Shown: positions 47,368 to 57,036, numbered from the stretch's first letter. The stretch is 64,000 nucleotides of DNA from Bacteroidota bacterium (GCA_021780815.1 JAJXYC010000019.1:39665-103664); one strand, 5' to 3'. Notes: generated from the letters alone by a model not told the origin. Numbers and translations: made by a program.

Positions 47368-48426
47368 ATGAATGAAATACTTTGGATAAGTTTAGAAGCA
47401 TTAATAAAAGCAATAATTATATTAAGTTTGCTACTTTTATCTGCAGCAATTTCTGTATATTTGGAAAGGAAATTGTCAGCGTGGATACAATTGCGTATAG
47501 GACCAAATAGAGTGGGTCCGTTTGGATTATTGCAACCGATTGTAGATGTTGTGAAGTTAATTATGAAAGAAGATATTGTTCCCAATGGTGCTAATAAGTT
47601 TTTGCATGGTTTAGCCCCTGTTATTTCGCTTGCAGTAGCAATAATGGTTTGGGCAGTCATACCTGTTGCAGACCCAATAAAAATAGGGGATCATATTATC
47701 CAAATGGGAATTTCACCTAATGCTGATATTGGAATACTTTTTATCTTAGCTATGACATCAGTTGGTGTTTATGGTATTGCTTTGGCTGGTTGGTCATCAA
47801 ATAACAAATATTCTTTGTTGGGTGGATTACGTTCATCAGCACAAATGATTTCTTATGAGCTTTCTATGGGATTAGCTATTTTATCAATAATTCTTATTTC
47901 AGGTTCATTTTCTTTGTCGGATATTGTAAATCAACAATTTTCACATTGGGGAGGTTTTCGTTGGAATATTTTCATTCAACCATTAGGTTTTTTAATATTT
48001 CTTACGACTGCATTTGCTGAAACCAACAGGGCACCATTTGATTTACCAGAAGCAGAACAAGAATTGGTATCAGGTTATAATACTGAATATTCGGGTATGC
48101 GATTTGGTATGTTCTTTCTAGCAGAATATGCTAATATGGCAACTTCTTCTGCTATTATTACTTTGCTTTATCTTGGAGGTTGGACGCTTCCTTTTGCTCC
48201 TTCTGCTATTGGATTAGAACAAGGAACTTGGATACTTGGGCTTGTACAATTCGTAATTTTTGCAATTAAAATTTATCTATTAGTAATGTTCTTTATTTGG
48301 GTTAGATGGACTGTTCCGAGATTCCGTTATGACCAATTAATGAGATTAGGCTGGAAAGTATTGTTGCCTTTAGCTTTGCTCAATTTAATTTTGACAAGTT
48401 TTGGGGTATTGTTTATTAATCATTAA
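47368..48426 (+). CDS. nuoH: NADH-quinone oxidoreductase subunit H
   Basis: Membrane subunit at the junction of the complex I arms that helps form the quinone channel. It has about eight helices in 352 residues. The signature RIGPNRVGPFGLLQPIVDVV lies near residue 42, and AETNRAPFDLPEAEQELVSG near residue 213, both diagnostic. It sits between nuoG and nuoI with 36- and 30-base gaps. Confidence 0.96.
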   Translation: MNEILWISLEALIKAIIILSLLLLSAAISVYLERKLSAWIQLRIGPNRVGPFGLLQPIVDVVKLIMKEDIVPNGANKFLHGLAPVISLAVAIMVWAVIPVADPIKIGDHIIQMGISPNADIGILFILAMTSVGVYGIALAGWSSNNKYSLLGGLRSSAQMISYELSMGLAILSIILISGSFSLSDIVNQQFSHWGGFRWNIFIQPLGFLIFLTTAFAETNRAPFDLPEAEQELVSGYNTEYSGMRFGMFFLAEYANMATSSAIITLLYLGGWTLPFAPSAIGLEQGTWILGLVQFVIFAIKIYLLVMFFIWVRWTVPRFRYDQLMRLGWKVLLPLALLNLILTSFGVLFINH

Positions 48427-48456
48427 TCATTAATTTATTAAAATGGTAAATAAGTT

Positions 48457-48954
48457 ATGAATATAAAACATAATATAGAATCTGATAGATTGACTTTTTG
48501 GGAAAAAATTTATATCCCTGAAATTGCTAAAGGTTTAGCATCCACTTTTAAAACAATGTTTCAACCTAAATTCACAAGAAGTTACCCTGAAGAAAAGATG
48601 GTGCCGTCTCCATCTTTTAGAGGTCGTCCTGTGCTTGTGCAAGAAGAAGAAGGTGGACGTTGTGTTGCCTGTGGGCTATGTTCCCGTGTATGTCCAGCTC
48701 TTGCTATTGAAGTGCAACCTGCGGAAACCGATAAAGAAAAAGAACGCTTTCCAAAAGTGTTTGAAATTAATATGCTGAGATGTATCTTCTGTGGATTTTG
48801 TGAAGAAGTTTGTCCAGAAGAGGCTATTGTTATGAGCCAAGATTATGAACTTGTTTTTACAAGTCAAGAAGATGCTATTTTACCAAAAGAAAAATTACTC
48901 GTTCCTATTAAAAATTTACAAGATAGATTAGAATGGCTAAGACAATATAGATAA
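48457..48954 (+). CDS. nuoI: NADH-quinone oxidoreductase subunit I
   Basis: Ferredoxin-like subunit carrying clusters N6a and N6b. Two 4Fe-4S motifs are clear: CVACGLCSRVCP (from about residue 69) and CIFCGFCEEVCP (from about residue 109). At 165 residues it is normal. It is last in the nuoGHI unit; the expected nuoJ-N genes do not follow, and an unrelated lipoprotein comes next after an AT-rich gap. Confidence 0.95.
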   Translation: MNIKHNIESDRLTFWEKIYIPEIAKGLASTFKTMFQPKFTRSYPEEKMVPSPSFRGRPVLVQEEEGGRCVACGLCSRVCPALAIEVQPAETDKEKERFPKVFEINMLRCIFCGFCEEVCPEEAIVMSQDYELVFTSQEDAILPKEKLLVPIKNLQDRLEWLRQYR

Positions 48955-49046
48955 TTATATATATTTTTTTTTATGTTAATGTTCTGAATATAAAAAATAG
49001 TTTATTCTATATAATATATCATCTGTAAAATATATAAGAAAAAATT

Positions 49047-49343
49047 ATGATAAGGACACATATTTTCTTTCTGATTTTAGTTGTTTCACTAATAGGATGT
49101 GATACTTCAATTGGTACGCAAAAAATTGAAGACACGGGGACAGTGAAATATTTGAGTATAGAGAATGGTTTTTATGGAATTGTTTCTGACAAAAATCAAT
49201 ATATTGACCCAATTAATTTATCTAATGAATACCAAATTGACGGATTAAAGATAAGGTTTACCTATAAGGAAAGAACAGATTTATCTTCATTTCATCAATG
49301 GGGAAAAATTGTTGAATTAGTTGGTATTGAAAAAATTAAGTGA
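49047..49343 (+). CDS. small lipoprotein of unknown function
   Basis: A 98-residue protein with a lipoprotein signal (HIFFLILVVSLIGCDTS; lipidated Cys near residue 18). The mature part holds GTVKYLSIENGFYGIVSD and DGLKIRFTYKERTD, resembling small beta-barrel (OB-like) exported proteins in which a residue's status is described by a FYGI pattern; I cannot name a family. It stands alone between nuoI and serA, with AT-rich gaps on each side. Confidence 0.65.
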   Translation: MIRTHIFFLILVVSLIGCDTSIGTQKIEDTGTVKYLSIENGFYGIVSDKNQYIDPINLSNEYQIDGLKIRFTYKERTDLSSFHQWGKIVELVGIEKIK

Positions 49344-49528
49344 ACAATACTTTAATATTATTAATTATCAATAACAGCTTAATATTGTTTTCCCTTTTCT
49401 TTAGTTATTAATCAATTTAATAATTCTTCTTTTCCTTAAAAAATGAATTTTAAAAATGTCAATTATAAAGTAAAAGTTTTTAATTTTGTATTTAAATTTA
49501 TTTAAGTTAATTAAATTTAGAGGACAAT

Positions 49529-50440
49529 ATGAAAATTATTATTTCAGACGGAATGAGCAAAGAAGGAATTGATATTCTTCAAACTGCAGGATTAGAAATT
49601 ACAAACAAGAAATTTACTCCTGATGAGTTGCTCAGTGCAATTCCAGATTATGATGCAATTTTAGTGCGTTCAGCAACAAAAGTAACAAAAGAAGTAATTG
49701 ATGCAGGTAAAAAATTAAAAGTTATAGCAAGAGGTGGCGTAGGTTTAGACAATATTGATGTGAATTATGCAAAAGAGAAAGGGATATTAGTATTGAATAC
49801 TCCAGGCGCATCATCAATATCTGTTGCAGAAATGGCTTTATCTCATATTTTTGCGATTTCCCGTTTTACATATAAAAGCACTTCTGAAATGCAAGCAGGG
49901 AAATGGCCTAAAAAAGAATATTCAGAAGGATTTGAATTAACAGGAAAAACATTAGGAATTTTGGGTCTTGGAAATATCGGTAAGGAATTAGCAAAACGAG
50001 CATTAGGTCTAGATATGAAAGTTATTGCTTATGACCCTTATGTAAATACTTGTAATTTAGATGTTAAGTTTGTTTCTAAAGAAGAACTTTTAGCAAATTC
50101 TGATATTATTTCACTACATATACCTAAAACCAAGGGAGAAGGATATGCAATTGGAGCAAACGAATTTGCTTTGATGAAAGATGGTGTAGTTTTGATTAAT
50201 TGTGCACGAGGTGGTGTTGTTTCAGAAAAAGAACTTTTAGAAGCTTTAAACAAAGGCAAAGTAAAGTTTGCAGGAATTGATGTTTTTGAAAATGAACCGC
50301 CAACAGAAACACAAAAAGATTTAATGAATCATCCAAATGTTTCTCTTTCCCCGCATATTGGTGGGTCAACTCCTGAAGCACAAACTCGTATAGGAATTGA
50401 AATTGCTCAAAAAATTGTAAATGAATTAGTAAAAAAATAA
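49529..50440 (+). CDS. serA: D-3-phosphoglycerate dehydrogenase (short form)
   Basis: First committed step of serine synthesis. The NAD-binding motif is LGILGLGNIGKELAKRA near residue 140, and INCARGGVVSEKELLEAL and SPHIGGSTPEAQTRIG (containing the catalytic His) follow. At 303 residues it lacks the C-terminal ACT domain of the long forms, so serine feedback through ACT is unlikely. AGAGGA precedes the ATG. DUF1015 starts 10 bases later. A general 2-hydroxyacid dehydrogenase is possible, but context favours SerA. Confidence 0.88.
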   Translation: MKIIISDGMSKEGIDILQTAGLEITNKKFTPDELLSAIPDYDAILVRSATKVTKEVIDAGKKLKVIARGGVGLDNIDVNYAKEKGILVLNTPGASSISVAEMALSHIFAISRFTYKSTSEMQAGKWPKKEYSEGFELTGKTLGILGLGNIGKELAKRALGLDMKVIAYDPYVNTCNLDVKFVSKEELLANSDIISLHIPKTKGEGYAIGANEFALMKDGVVLINCARGGVVSEKELLEALNKGKVKFAGIDVFENEPPTETQKDLMNHPNVSLSPHIGGSTPEAQTRIGIEIAQKIVNELVKK

Positions 50441-50450
50441 GAGAAGAAAA

Positions 50451-51689
50451 ATGGCTATATTTAAACCGTTCAAAGCATTTAGACCAAAACCTGAATTAGC
50501 AAGTGAAGTTGCGGCAAAACCTTATGATGTTTTGAATTCAGAAGAAGCAAGGCAAGAAGTAATTGGGCATCCGTTATCATTTTTACACATTGGAAAACCA
50601 GAAGTTGATTTACCTGTAAATACAGACTTATACAGCAAAGAAGTATATTTGAAGGCAAAAGAAAATCTTAACAAGTTAATCAAAGAACAAGTTTTAGTTG
50701 AAGATGAAACTCCTTCATATTATCTTTATGCTCAAACAATGGATGGTCGTACTCAATATGGGTTTGTAGGTGTTGCATCGGTTGATGATTATTGGAATGA
50801 TGTAATTAAGAAGCATGAAAAAACTCGTAAAGATAAAGAAGAAGATCGAGCAAACCATGTTCGTTATACAAATTCTCACTCAGGTCCAATCTTTTTAACT
50901 TTTCACGATAATAAAGATTTGCAAGCAATCATTGATAATATCTCTGCTACAAAGCCTAATACTGATATTACTTCTTTAGATGGAATAAGACATCAAGTTT
51001 GGGTAATTAACCAAGACAATCTTATACAAAATATTCAACAAATATTTGCGGCAACTAAAAACTTATATGTTGCTGATGGACATCATCGCTCTGCGGCAGC
51101 TGCAATTGTTGGCAAAGAAAGACATATAGCTAATCCCAACCATAAAGGAGATGAAGAATATAATTTCTTCCTAGCTGTCGCTTTTCCTGCATCTCATTTA
51201 AAAATATTTGATTACAATAGATTAGTGAAAGATTTAAACAATTTAACTCCTGAACAATTTATTAATAATACTAAAAATAATTTTAATGTTTCTAAATTAA
51301 ATACACAATCCAAACCTTCCCAAAAAGGTCAATTTACAATGTTCTTAAATCATCAATGGTATTTGTTGGAAGCAAAACCTACAATTACTGATATTGTTGA
51401 TCCTGTAGAAAAACTTGATGTTTCAATTTTACAAAAGTATATTCTTAGTGAAATATTAGGAGTTAATGACCCAAGAACCGATAAAAGAATAGACTTTGTT
51501 GGTGGTATTCGTGGATTAAATGAATTAGAAAAACGAGTAAATTCAGGTGAAATGACTGTTGCTTTTGCTCTTTTCCCAACTTCTATTGATGAATTGATTT
51601 CTATTGCTGATGCAGGAGCAATAATGCCACCAAAATCTACTTGGTTTGAACCTAAATTACGAGATGGACTTTTTGTTCATTTTATGTAA
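50451..51689 (+). CDS. DUF1015 family protein
   Basis: A 412-residue cytoplasmic protein of the conserved DUF1015 family. It opens with IFKPFKAFRPKPELASEVA and AAKPYDVL, the family hallmark, and has YVADGHHRSAAAAIVGK near residue 207 and VDPVEKLDVSILQKYIL near residue 315. It follows serA by 10 bases, an association I know in other Bacteroidota. The DGHHR motif resembles the nucleotide site of ParB/Srx-fold free-serine kinases, which suggests a role in serine metabolism, but this is hypothesis. No membrane segment is seen. Confidence 0.85.
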   Translation: MAIFKPFKAFRPKPELASEVAAKPYDVLNSEEARQEVIGHPLSFLHIGKPEVDLPVNTDLYSKEVYLKAKENLNKLIKEQVLVEDETPSYYLYAQTMDGRTQYGFVGVASVDDYWNDVIKKHEKTRKDKEEDRANHVRYTNSHSGPIFLTFHDNKDLQAIIDNISATKPNTDITSLDGIRHQVWVINQDNLIQNIQQIFAATKNLYVADGHHRSAAAAIVGKERHIANPNHKGDEEYNFFLAVAFPASHLKIFDYNRLVKDLNNLTPEQFINNTKNNFNVSKLNTQSKPSQKGQFTMFLNHQWYLLEAKPTITDIVDPVEKLDVSILQKYILSEILGVNDPRTDKRIDFVGGIRGLNELEKRVNSGEMTVAFALFPTSIDELISIADAGAIMPPKSTWFEPKLRDGLFVHFM

Positions 51690-51738
51690 TAAAATTTGAA
51701 TATTTTTAAAAATTTATTCCATATTAGTAAAATTTTTT

Positions 51739-51768
51739 GAGATTGTCTTTGCTAAGGCAATCTCTTTT
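51739..51768. terminator. intrinsic terminator between convergent genes
   Basis: GAGATTG (51739-51745) pairs with CAATCTC (51758-51764), with extra CTT/AAG pairing inside, followed by TTTT and preceded by a T-rich stretch. It lies between DUF1015 and the convergent membrane-protein gene. Confidence 0.75.
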
Positions 51769-51780
51769 GTATTATACAAT

Positions 51781-52329
51781 TTAATGCTTTATCAAACCTA
51801 TACTTGACAAATAACCTAAAAAATTCATAATTGCTATTAGAGAACAAAGTATAAATGTAATAATATTCCATACCTTGTTTTCTTTATTATACCAAAGGTA
51901 CAAAAGAAATGAAAAAAGGGAAGTATAAAGTAACGTTTCGGGGATGCTGAATAAGTGGTATTGTAGAGGTACTTTTGTATAAATATATCCATCAAATGAA
52001 CCAAAAACAGGACCGATTGTTGAAATATATGAAAGACCGAGTATTAAGAGCAGTAACTTAACCCAACCATTTTTGGAAATAATAATATCTTTAAATGGAA
52101 ATAGCACTATTGCGATAATTATTCCACGAAAAACTTGAAGAGCAGGTCCTAATACAACTAACGGGGAATCAATAGGTCGCATAATAGAAGACATAATTCC
52201 AGATACATATTGCTCTTTATAGTTTAGCACAAGCAAGGCTAAAATGCCAGCAATAAAATAAACAATAATATGGATTGATGTAACCCTCCAAATAAATATA
52301 GATAGTTCGCTTCTTTTGTTTGGTTTCAT
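51781..52329 (-). CDS. membrane protein of unknown function
   Basis: A 182-residue protein with about five hydrophobic helices (IIVYFIAGILALLVLN, VFRGIIIAIVLFPF, WVKLLLLILGLSYIS, LLYTSLFSFLLYLWY, IITFILCSLIAIMNFLGYL). The ATG at 52329 is preferred; a TTG at 52398 is in frame and would add 23 residues with another short hydrophobic stretch. I do not recognise the family and see no motif. It is alone, convergent with DUF1015 and divergent from the sigma factor gene. Confidence 0.6.
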   Translation of the reverse strand: MKPNKRSELSIFIWRVTSIHIIVYFIAGILALLVLNYKEQYVSGIMSSIMRPIDSPLVVLGPALQVFRGIIIAIVLFPFKDIIISKNGWVKLLLLILGLSYISTIGPVFGSFDGYIYTKVPLQYHLFSIPETLLYTSLFSFLLYLWYNKENKVWNIITFILCSLIAIMNFLGYLSSIGLIKH

Positions 52330-52584
52330 ATTATTTTTATCATTATTTATAATTAATATAGACATCATAAGTCCGAAAATTATGATGTTCTGTTTCAATT
52401 AATCTAATAGGCTTTTGTTTTGTTTATTCTAATAAATATTTTTATTTTTGAAATAGAGGAAGTGATAAAACAACACCAAATTAAAAAAACGACTAATTCT
52501 TTTTATCGTTACATAAAATTTTATTAATTTGCAAAATAGATTTGCTCAATTGAAACTTTTTAGATAAAAAATTGCTATATAACT

Positions 52585-53196
52585 ATGAAAAATTATGGTG
52601 TGGAAGATGAGTTGTTTATTGAGTTTAAAGAACATAATGATGTCCAGAGTTTTAATAAATTATTCTTTCTAATAAACTCTTGGTTATTCAAAGTTATTTA
52701 TAGAATAGTTGCCGATAAAGCATTAGCAGAAGATATTCTTCAAGATACTTGGAAAAATGTTATAACCAATAAACATCGATTTGACCCTAAAATTGGTTCT
52801 TTTAATAATTATATTTTTACAATTGCAAAGAATAATTCGCTTAAATGGAAGAATAAAGATGCAAGGCATATTTTTTTGAAAATTAATGACAAAGAGAGAA
52901 GAAATATTAAAGAAGAAGCAATTAATCCCGATGAGGGAATTATGATAAAGGAAAGTAATCTAATGATTAGAAGTGCAATTTCAACTCTTAAAAAAGATTA
53001 CAAAGATGCGATATTATTGTATTATTTTGGTGAATTAAGCATTTTAGAAATTGCAACAAAACTTTCAAAGCCAGAAAATACTATCAAAACTTTGCTTGTG
53101 CGAGGTAGAGAGAAATTGTCTAAACAATTAGCAAAACAAGAAGAAAGATTAACAGAGACTTTATTAGTTAATACAAATAAGGAAGAGAAGTTATGA
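52585..53196 (+). CDS. ECF-type RNA polymerase sigma factor
   Basis: A 203-residue sigma-70 family factor with region 2 (about 20-90, LAEDILQDTWKNVITNKHRF and IGSFNNYIFTIAKN) and region 4 (about 135-190, YKDAILLYYFGELSILEIAT and NTIKTLLVRGREKL), and no region 3, as in extracytoplasmic-function factors. Its TGA overlaps the start of the next gene in ATGA, so translation is coupled. With the membrane-anchored anti-sigma candidate and the CHAT protein downstream it looks like a signalling unit that senses an envelope or proteolytic cue. Confidence 0.92.
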   Translation: MKNYGVEDELFIEFKEHNDVQSFNKLFFLINSWLFKVIYRIVADKALAEDILQDTWKNVITNKHRFDPKIGSFNNYIFTIAKNNSLKWKNKDARHIFLKINDKERRNIKEEAINPDEGIMIKESNLMIRSAISTLKKDYKDAILLYYFGELSILEIATKLSKPENTIKTLLVRGREKLSKQLAKQEERLTETLLVNTNKEEKL

Positions 53197-53897
53197 AAAA
53201 ATTTGATTTGGAAAAGTTTATTAAAAACTATAATGATGGACTAAAAGAAGCAAATCTTGACGAAGAAAAGGCTTATCTGATGATGAACGAAATACTTCGT
53301 AATGCGGACAATAATTCTACAAAGATAAATCGACCGAAGCATAATATATGGAAAGCATTTACAAGTAATAGGAAATATTTCTCATTTTTACCTGCATTTA
53401 AGCCAATTTTGTTTGTGCCTCTTATTCTATTGGTGGGATTATCTATTATTTTGTTTCATAATCAAAATGTTAATATTCAGCCAAAAACAATTGCTAAACC
53501 TGCCACCAAAGATGGGAATATTACCTTAAAATCTGTGCAATCTAATTCTTTTAACCAAGACCAAGATGTAGAAATAATCAAACAAATTGATTTGCTTGCT
53601 TTGGCAAGAGGTACAGAAAAAGCAAAATCAATAAACCAATTTGCAGTTGAAGTTATTAAGTCAGAACTTAATAAAAACAAAATAACCTTTGTTGCAAATA
53701 AAACAAATGATACTTTAAGTTTTGTAATGAGTGATGATTTGAAATATTATCAATATGTATTTTTTATTAATAGGGAAGAAAGTCAAATTGTTTTATCAAG
53801 AAAGGAAATCAAACAAAATATTTCTCAGAATGTACAGCATAAAGATTTAGATGTTTTGTTGTCAGAAATTGAACAAAAACTAAAACTATATGAATAA
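53193..53897 (+). CDS. putative single-pass anti-sigma factor
   Basis: A 234-residue protein with an N-terminal cytoplasmic part (about 1-65), one membrane helix (FKPILFVPLILLVGLSIILFH, about 70-90) and a C-terminal periplasmic domain. It has no zinc-anti-sigma HxxxCxxC motif. Assignment as anti-sigma rests on topology and on overlap with the sigma gene (ATGA at 53193-53196). It overlaps the CHAT gene by 8 bases. The periplasmic part has no recognised domain and could be the sensory region. Confidence 0.65.
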   Translation: MKKFDLEKFIKNYNDGLKEANLDEEKAYLMMNEILRNADNNSTKINRPKHNIWKAFTSNRKYFSFLPAFKPILFVPLILLVGLSIILFHNQNVNIQPKTIAKPATKDGNITLKSVQSNSFNQDQDVEIIKQIDLLALARGTEKAKSINQFAVEVIKSELNKNKITFVANKTNDTLSFVMSDDLKYYQYVFFINREESQIVLSRKEIKQNISQNVQHKDLDVLLSEIEQKLKLYE

Positions 53898-56800
53898 AAA
53901 TATTATTTACTTGTTCATCAACTTGTTTGGCTATTTTATCTTATTAAACATTAATTATACAACACTTTTATGCCAAATTATTCAAGTTAAAATAGATAGC
54001 GTGAATAATCTTATGAACAATGGAGATTATTTATCGGCAGAAGTCTTATCAAAAGATATTTTAAATCAACTTCAAAAAGATACAATTAGTAATGATAACT
54101 TAGTTTTTGCTGTTCAAAAGTTCTTGCTACAATCTTTATTTATACAGGATAAACTTGGTGAGTTGAAATTTAATGTTGAAAATTTGTCTAATGAACTTAA
54201 AATGAAAAATGATACAAATTCCTTTGAATATGTAACCTTACTTCAATATAAATTAGTTTCTGAATTTAGAAATTTGTCTAGTACACAAATCCAAAAACGA
54301 TTATCTAACATTTCTGACATCCTTCAAGACCTTTCATACTTATTATTTAAACAACCTGGTCAATTTATTAATAATCAAGAATATCCTTATTTGGAAACCC
54401 AATATAAGCCAATAACAATGTTTGACAAGAAAATGGAAATTGATAATATCAATAGATATATGCAAGAGTTCTTGAAGTTTATTGCTACAAAAATTGGGAA
54501 AGATAATTGGTATTATTCTTGGTCACTTCTCACTTGGTCAGATTATCTTTGTAATTATGGGTTATACGAAGAATCTATTGAAAAAAATAAGGAAGTGCTT
54601 GAAGCATTAGGTAAACATCACGAATACGATACAACGGCTTTCGATTTTACTCCAAATAATAATTTGTCGGCAGATTATTTGTATTTAGGGAATTATAAAG
54701 AAGCTTTAAAATATACTGAAAAAGCCTATAAAAAAGTAATTAATCAAAAGATAAGCACAGAAGCAGGTATTATAATGACTAAATTAGCAAGTTTGAATCA
54801 TTATTTAGGAAATTTTGACTTATCTAATAAATATTTTTTAATGACTGATAGTATGTTGACAAATCATTATAACTTCATAATTAATGTAGTTGGAAGTGGG
54901 AGGATACTGGATTTTAAAGAATATATAAATGTTGTATTGGCAAAAAATTTAATTAATTGGAGTGCTTTACTTATTGATGAAAAAAAATATGAACTTGCAT
55001 TAGAAAAGATAAACAAAGCTTTTTCTTATTTGAATTATTCAAATAGCTTTGACTACACTATAAAGAAAAAATCTTGTATAATGAACTCTGCAAACATATA
55101 CTCATTACAAAATAAAAAAGATAGTGCCGATTTATATTTTGAAAAAGCTTTAAATACAGATATAAACATCATCAAGAAAATAATGTTTTCTATGACAGAT
55201 AGTCGTAGAGAAGAATTTAATTCTATCTTTGAACAAGATTTTAATTTATTCTATAATTACCTTTTGCAAAGATATAAAAATCAATATAATATTATTGATT
55301 ATGGATTGAATTTAAGGCTAAGTACAAAAAGTTTGTTGTTTTATGCTTCTAAAAAAATAAATGAAAAGATAAATTCATCAAATAACCCAGTAGTTTCACA
55401 GTACTATTCTATATTTAAAATGCTAAATGATATTATAGCAAGTAATCAGATTAATGGTGATTGGAAATATATAGATTCGTTGGAAAAATCAAGGAATGCG
55501 GTAGAACAAATATTGATTAATTCAATTGATTTGACACACGATGAATTGTTTTCTTCTGAAAGAAATTGGAAAATTTTACAGAAGGAATTACAACCAAATG
55601 AAGCAGCTGTTGAAATTATAAGAATTCCTAAATTTGGATATTATAAAAATAGTGGGAATAATAAGGCTAATTATTATGCTTATTCAGATACTTCTGTTTA
55701 TTTTGCTTTTATTATTTCCAAATATTGTGGTAATCATCCTAAAATTGTCATTTTAGATTCTTTGAATAAATTTGAAAATGAATATTATAAAAAATATGAA
55801 GATGCAATCAATGTTCCTCCGAATGATTTAGTAAAATATTCTTCTAAACAAATACTTGTTAATACCAAAAAATCATTACATACATTATTTAAATTATATT
55901 TAAATAAAATTTTGTCAACAGTGCCGAGTGCTAAAAAAATATATATTTCCAAAGATGGTATTTATAATAAGATTAATCTTGGTATTTTGATAAATAACAG
56001 CAATAAATATGTTTTTCAAGATATGGATATTATAAATCTGTCATCTATTGAAGATTTAAAAAGAAAAGAAGAATGCTTCACAACAAATTCTCCAAATTCT
56101 CCAAATTCGAAAAAATTAAAGAAATGTGTTTTATTTGGTAATCCTGACTTCAATAAAGAAACTCAAATAGATACAAACAATATTGCTGGATTGTATATCT
56201 ATAATGAAAAAATATTAACGCAGTATTTAACGAGAGGATATAAAAGTAGATGGACAAACCTTCCAAATACAAAATTTGAAATTAATGCAGTTGATAAGAT
56301 ATTCCGAAGTCATAAATGGGAAACGCAAGTATTTATGAGAGAAAATGCAAGGGAAAACGAAATAAAGCAAATTAATTCTCCTGAAATTTTACATATTGCA
56401 ACGCATGGCTTTTTTTTAAGCAACGAGCAAAAAGATAAATATTTCTTTGAATCTGATAACAGTAAAACAGATAACTTAATGCTTATGTCTGGATTGGTAT
56501 TTGCAGGAGCAAATTATTTTAAAGATACTTTCAATAAAAAGAACAAATTAGAGGCAAGTCAAATAGCAGAAGATGGTGTGCTAACTGCTTATGAATCCGT
56601 TAATCTTAATCTTAAAAACACTGATTTGGTAGTTCTTTCTGCTTGCGAAACTGGATTAGGTGAAATAAAAAATGGTGAAGGGGTATATGGTTTGCAAAGG
56701 GCATTTCAACTTGCCGGTGCAAAGAAAGTTCTAATGAGTTTATGGAAAGTCAATGATAAAGCAACAAGTCTTTTAATGCAATTCTTCTATAAAGCCTATT

Positions 56801-56913
56801 TACAAACAAATGATGTGAATTTTTCTTTAAAGACAGCAATGGAAAGTTTGATGAAAATTAAGGGATATGAACATCCAAAATTTTGGGGTGCCTTTGTTGC
56901 CTTTGGAATGTAG
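53890..56913 (+). CDS. TPR-CHAT protein (caspase-like protease domain)
   Basis: A 1007-residue protein. The N-terminus is a hydrophobic export or anchor segment (IIYLFINLFGYFILLNINY). Residues about 30-430 are helical TPR-like repeats (for example LSADYLYLGNYKEALKYTEK). The C-terminal CHAT domain (about 700-1007) is intact: EILHIATHGFF gives the catalytic His (839), VVLSACETGLGE gives the Cys (919), and NGEGVYGLQRAFQLAGAKKV and PKFWGAFVAFGM close the domain as in family members. CHAT is a caspase-like peptidase domain also found in bacterial death and defence systems. Here it is exported or anchored and operonic with a sigma/anti-sigma pair. Its target is unknown. Confidence 0.88.
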   Translation: MNKNIIYLFINLFGYFILLNINYTTLLCQIIQVKIDSVNNLMNNGDYLSAEVLSKDILNQLQKDTISNDNLVFAVQKFLLQSLFIQDKLGELKFNVENLSNELKMKNDTNSFEYVTLLQYKLVSEFRNLSSTQIQKRLSNISDILQDLSYLLFKQPGQFINNQEYPYLETQYKPITMFDKKMEIDNINRYMQEFLKFIATKIGKDNWYYSWSLLTWSDYLCNYGLYEESIEKNKEVLEALGKHHEYDTTAFDFTPNNNLSADYLYLGNYKEALKYTEKAYKKVINQKISTEAGIIMTKLASLNHYLGNFDLSNKYFLMTDSMLTNHYNFIINVVGSGRILDFKEYINVVLAKNLINWSALLIDEKKYELALEKINKAFSYLNYSNSFDYTIKKKSCIMNSANIYSLQNKKDSADLYFEKALNTDINIIKKIMFSMTDSRREEFNSIFEQDFNLFYNYLLQRYKNQYNIIDYGLNLRLSTKSLLFYASKKINEKINSSNNPVVSQYYSIFKMLNDIIASNQINGDWKYIDSLEKSRNAVEQILINSIDLTHDELFSSERNWKILQKELQPNEAAVEIIRIPKFGYYKNSGNNKANYYAYSDTSVYFAFIISKYCGNHPKIVILDSLNKFENEYYKKYEDAINVPPNDLVKYSSKQILVNTKKSLHTLFKLYLNKILSTVPSAKKIYISKDGIYNKINLGILINNSNKYVFQDMDIINLSSIEDLKRKEECFTTNSPNSPNSKKLKKCVLFGNPDFNKETQIDTNNIAGLYIYNEKILTQYLTRGYKSRWTNLPNTKFEINAVDKIFRSHKWETQVFMRENARENEIKQINSPEILHIATHGFFLSNEQKDKYFFESDNSKTDNLMLMSGLVFAGANYFKDTFNKKNKLEASQIAEDGVLTAYESVNLNLKNTDLVVLSACETGLGEIKNGEGVYGLQRAFQLAGAKKVLMSLWKVNDKATSLLMQFFYKAYLQTNDVNFSLKTAMESLMKIKGYEHPKFWGAFVAFGM

Positions 56914-56966
56914 AGATAATAACTATGTTATTTCCGGAAAATGGAAATGACAGGGAAAATAAGAGC

Positions 56967-57027
56967 GTCATTCCCTCGCAAGAGGGAATCTAATGGATTC
57001 TTCGCTTCGCTCAGAATGACGGTGGAA
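56967..57027. repeat. REP-like unit, copy 1
   Basis: A 61-bp unit begins GTCATTCCCTCGCAAGAGGG and ends AGAATGACGGTGGAA. CCCTCGCAAGAGGG is a short hairpin. It is repeated nearly exactly (one C/T difference) at 57125-57185. Confidence 0.9.
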
Positions 57028-57036
57028 GACGGGTAT

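Noticed and set aside
49344..49528. Possible hairpin or RNA gene between the lipoprotein and serA
   Set aside because: Only partial AT-rich complementarity around GTTATTAATCAATT; no stable stem or T-run.
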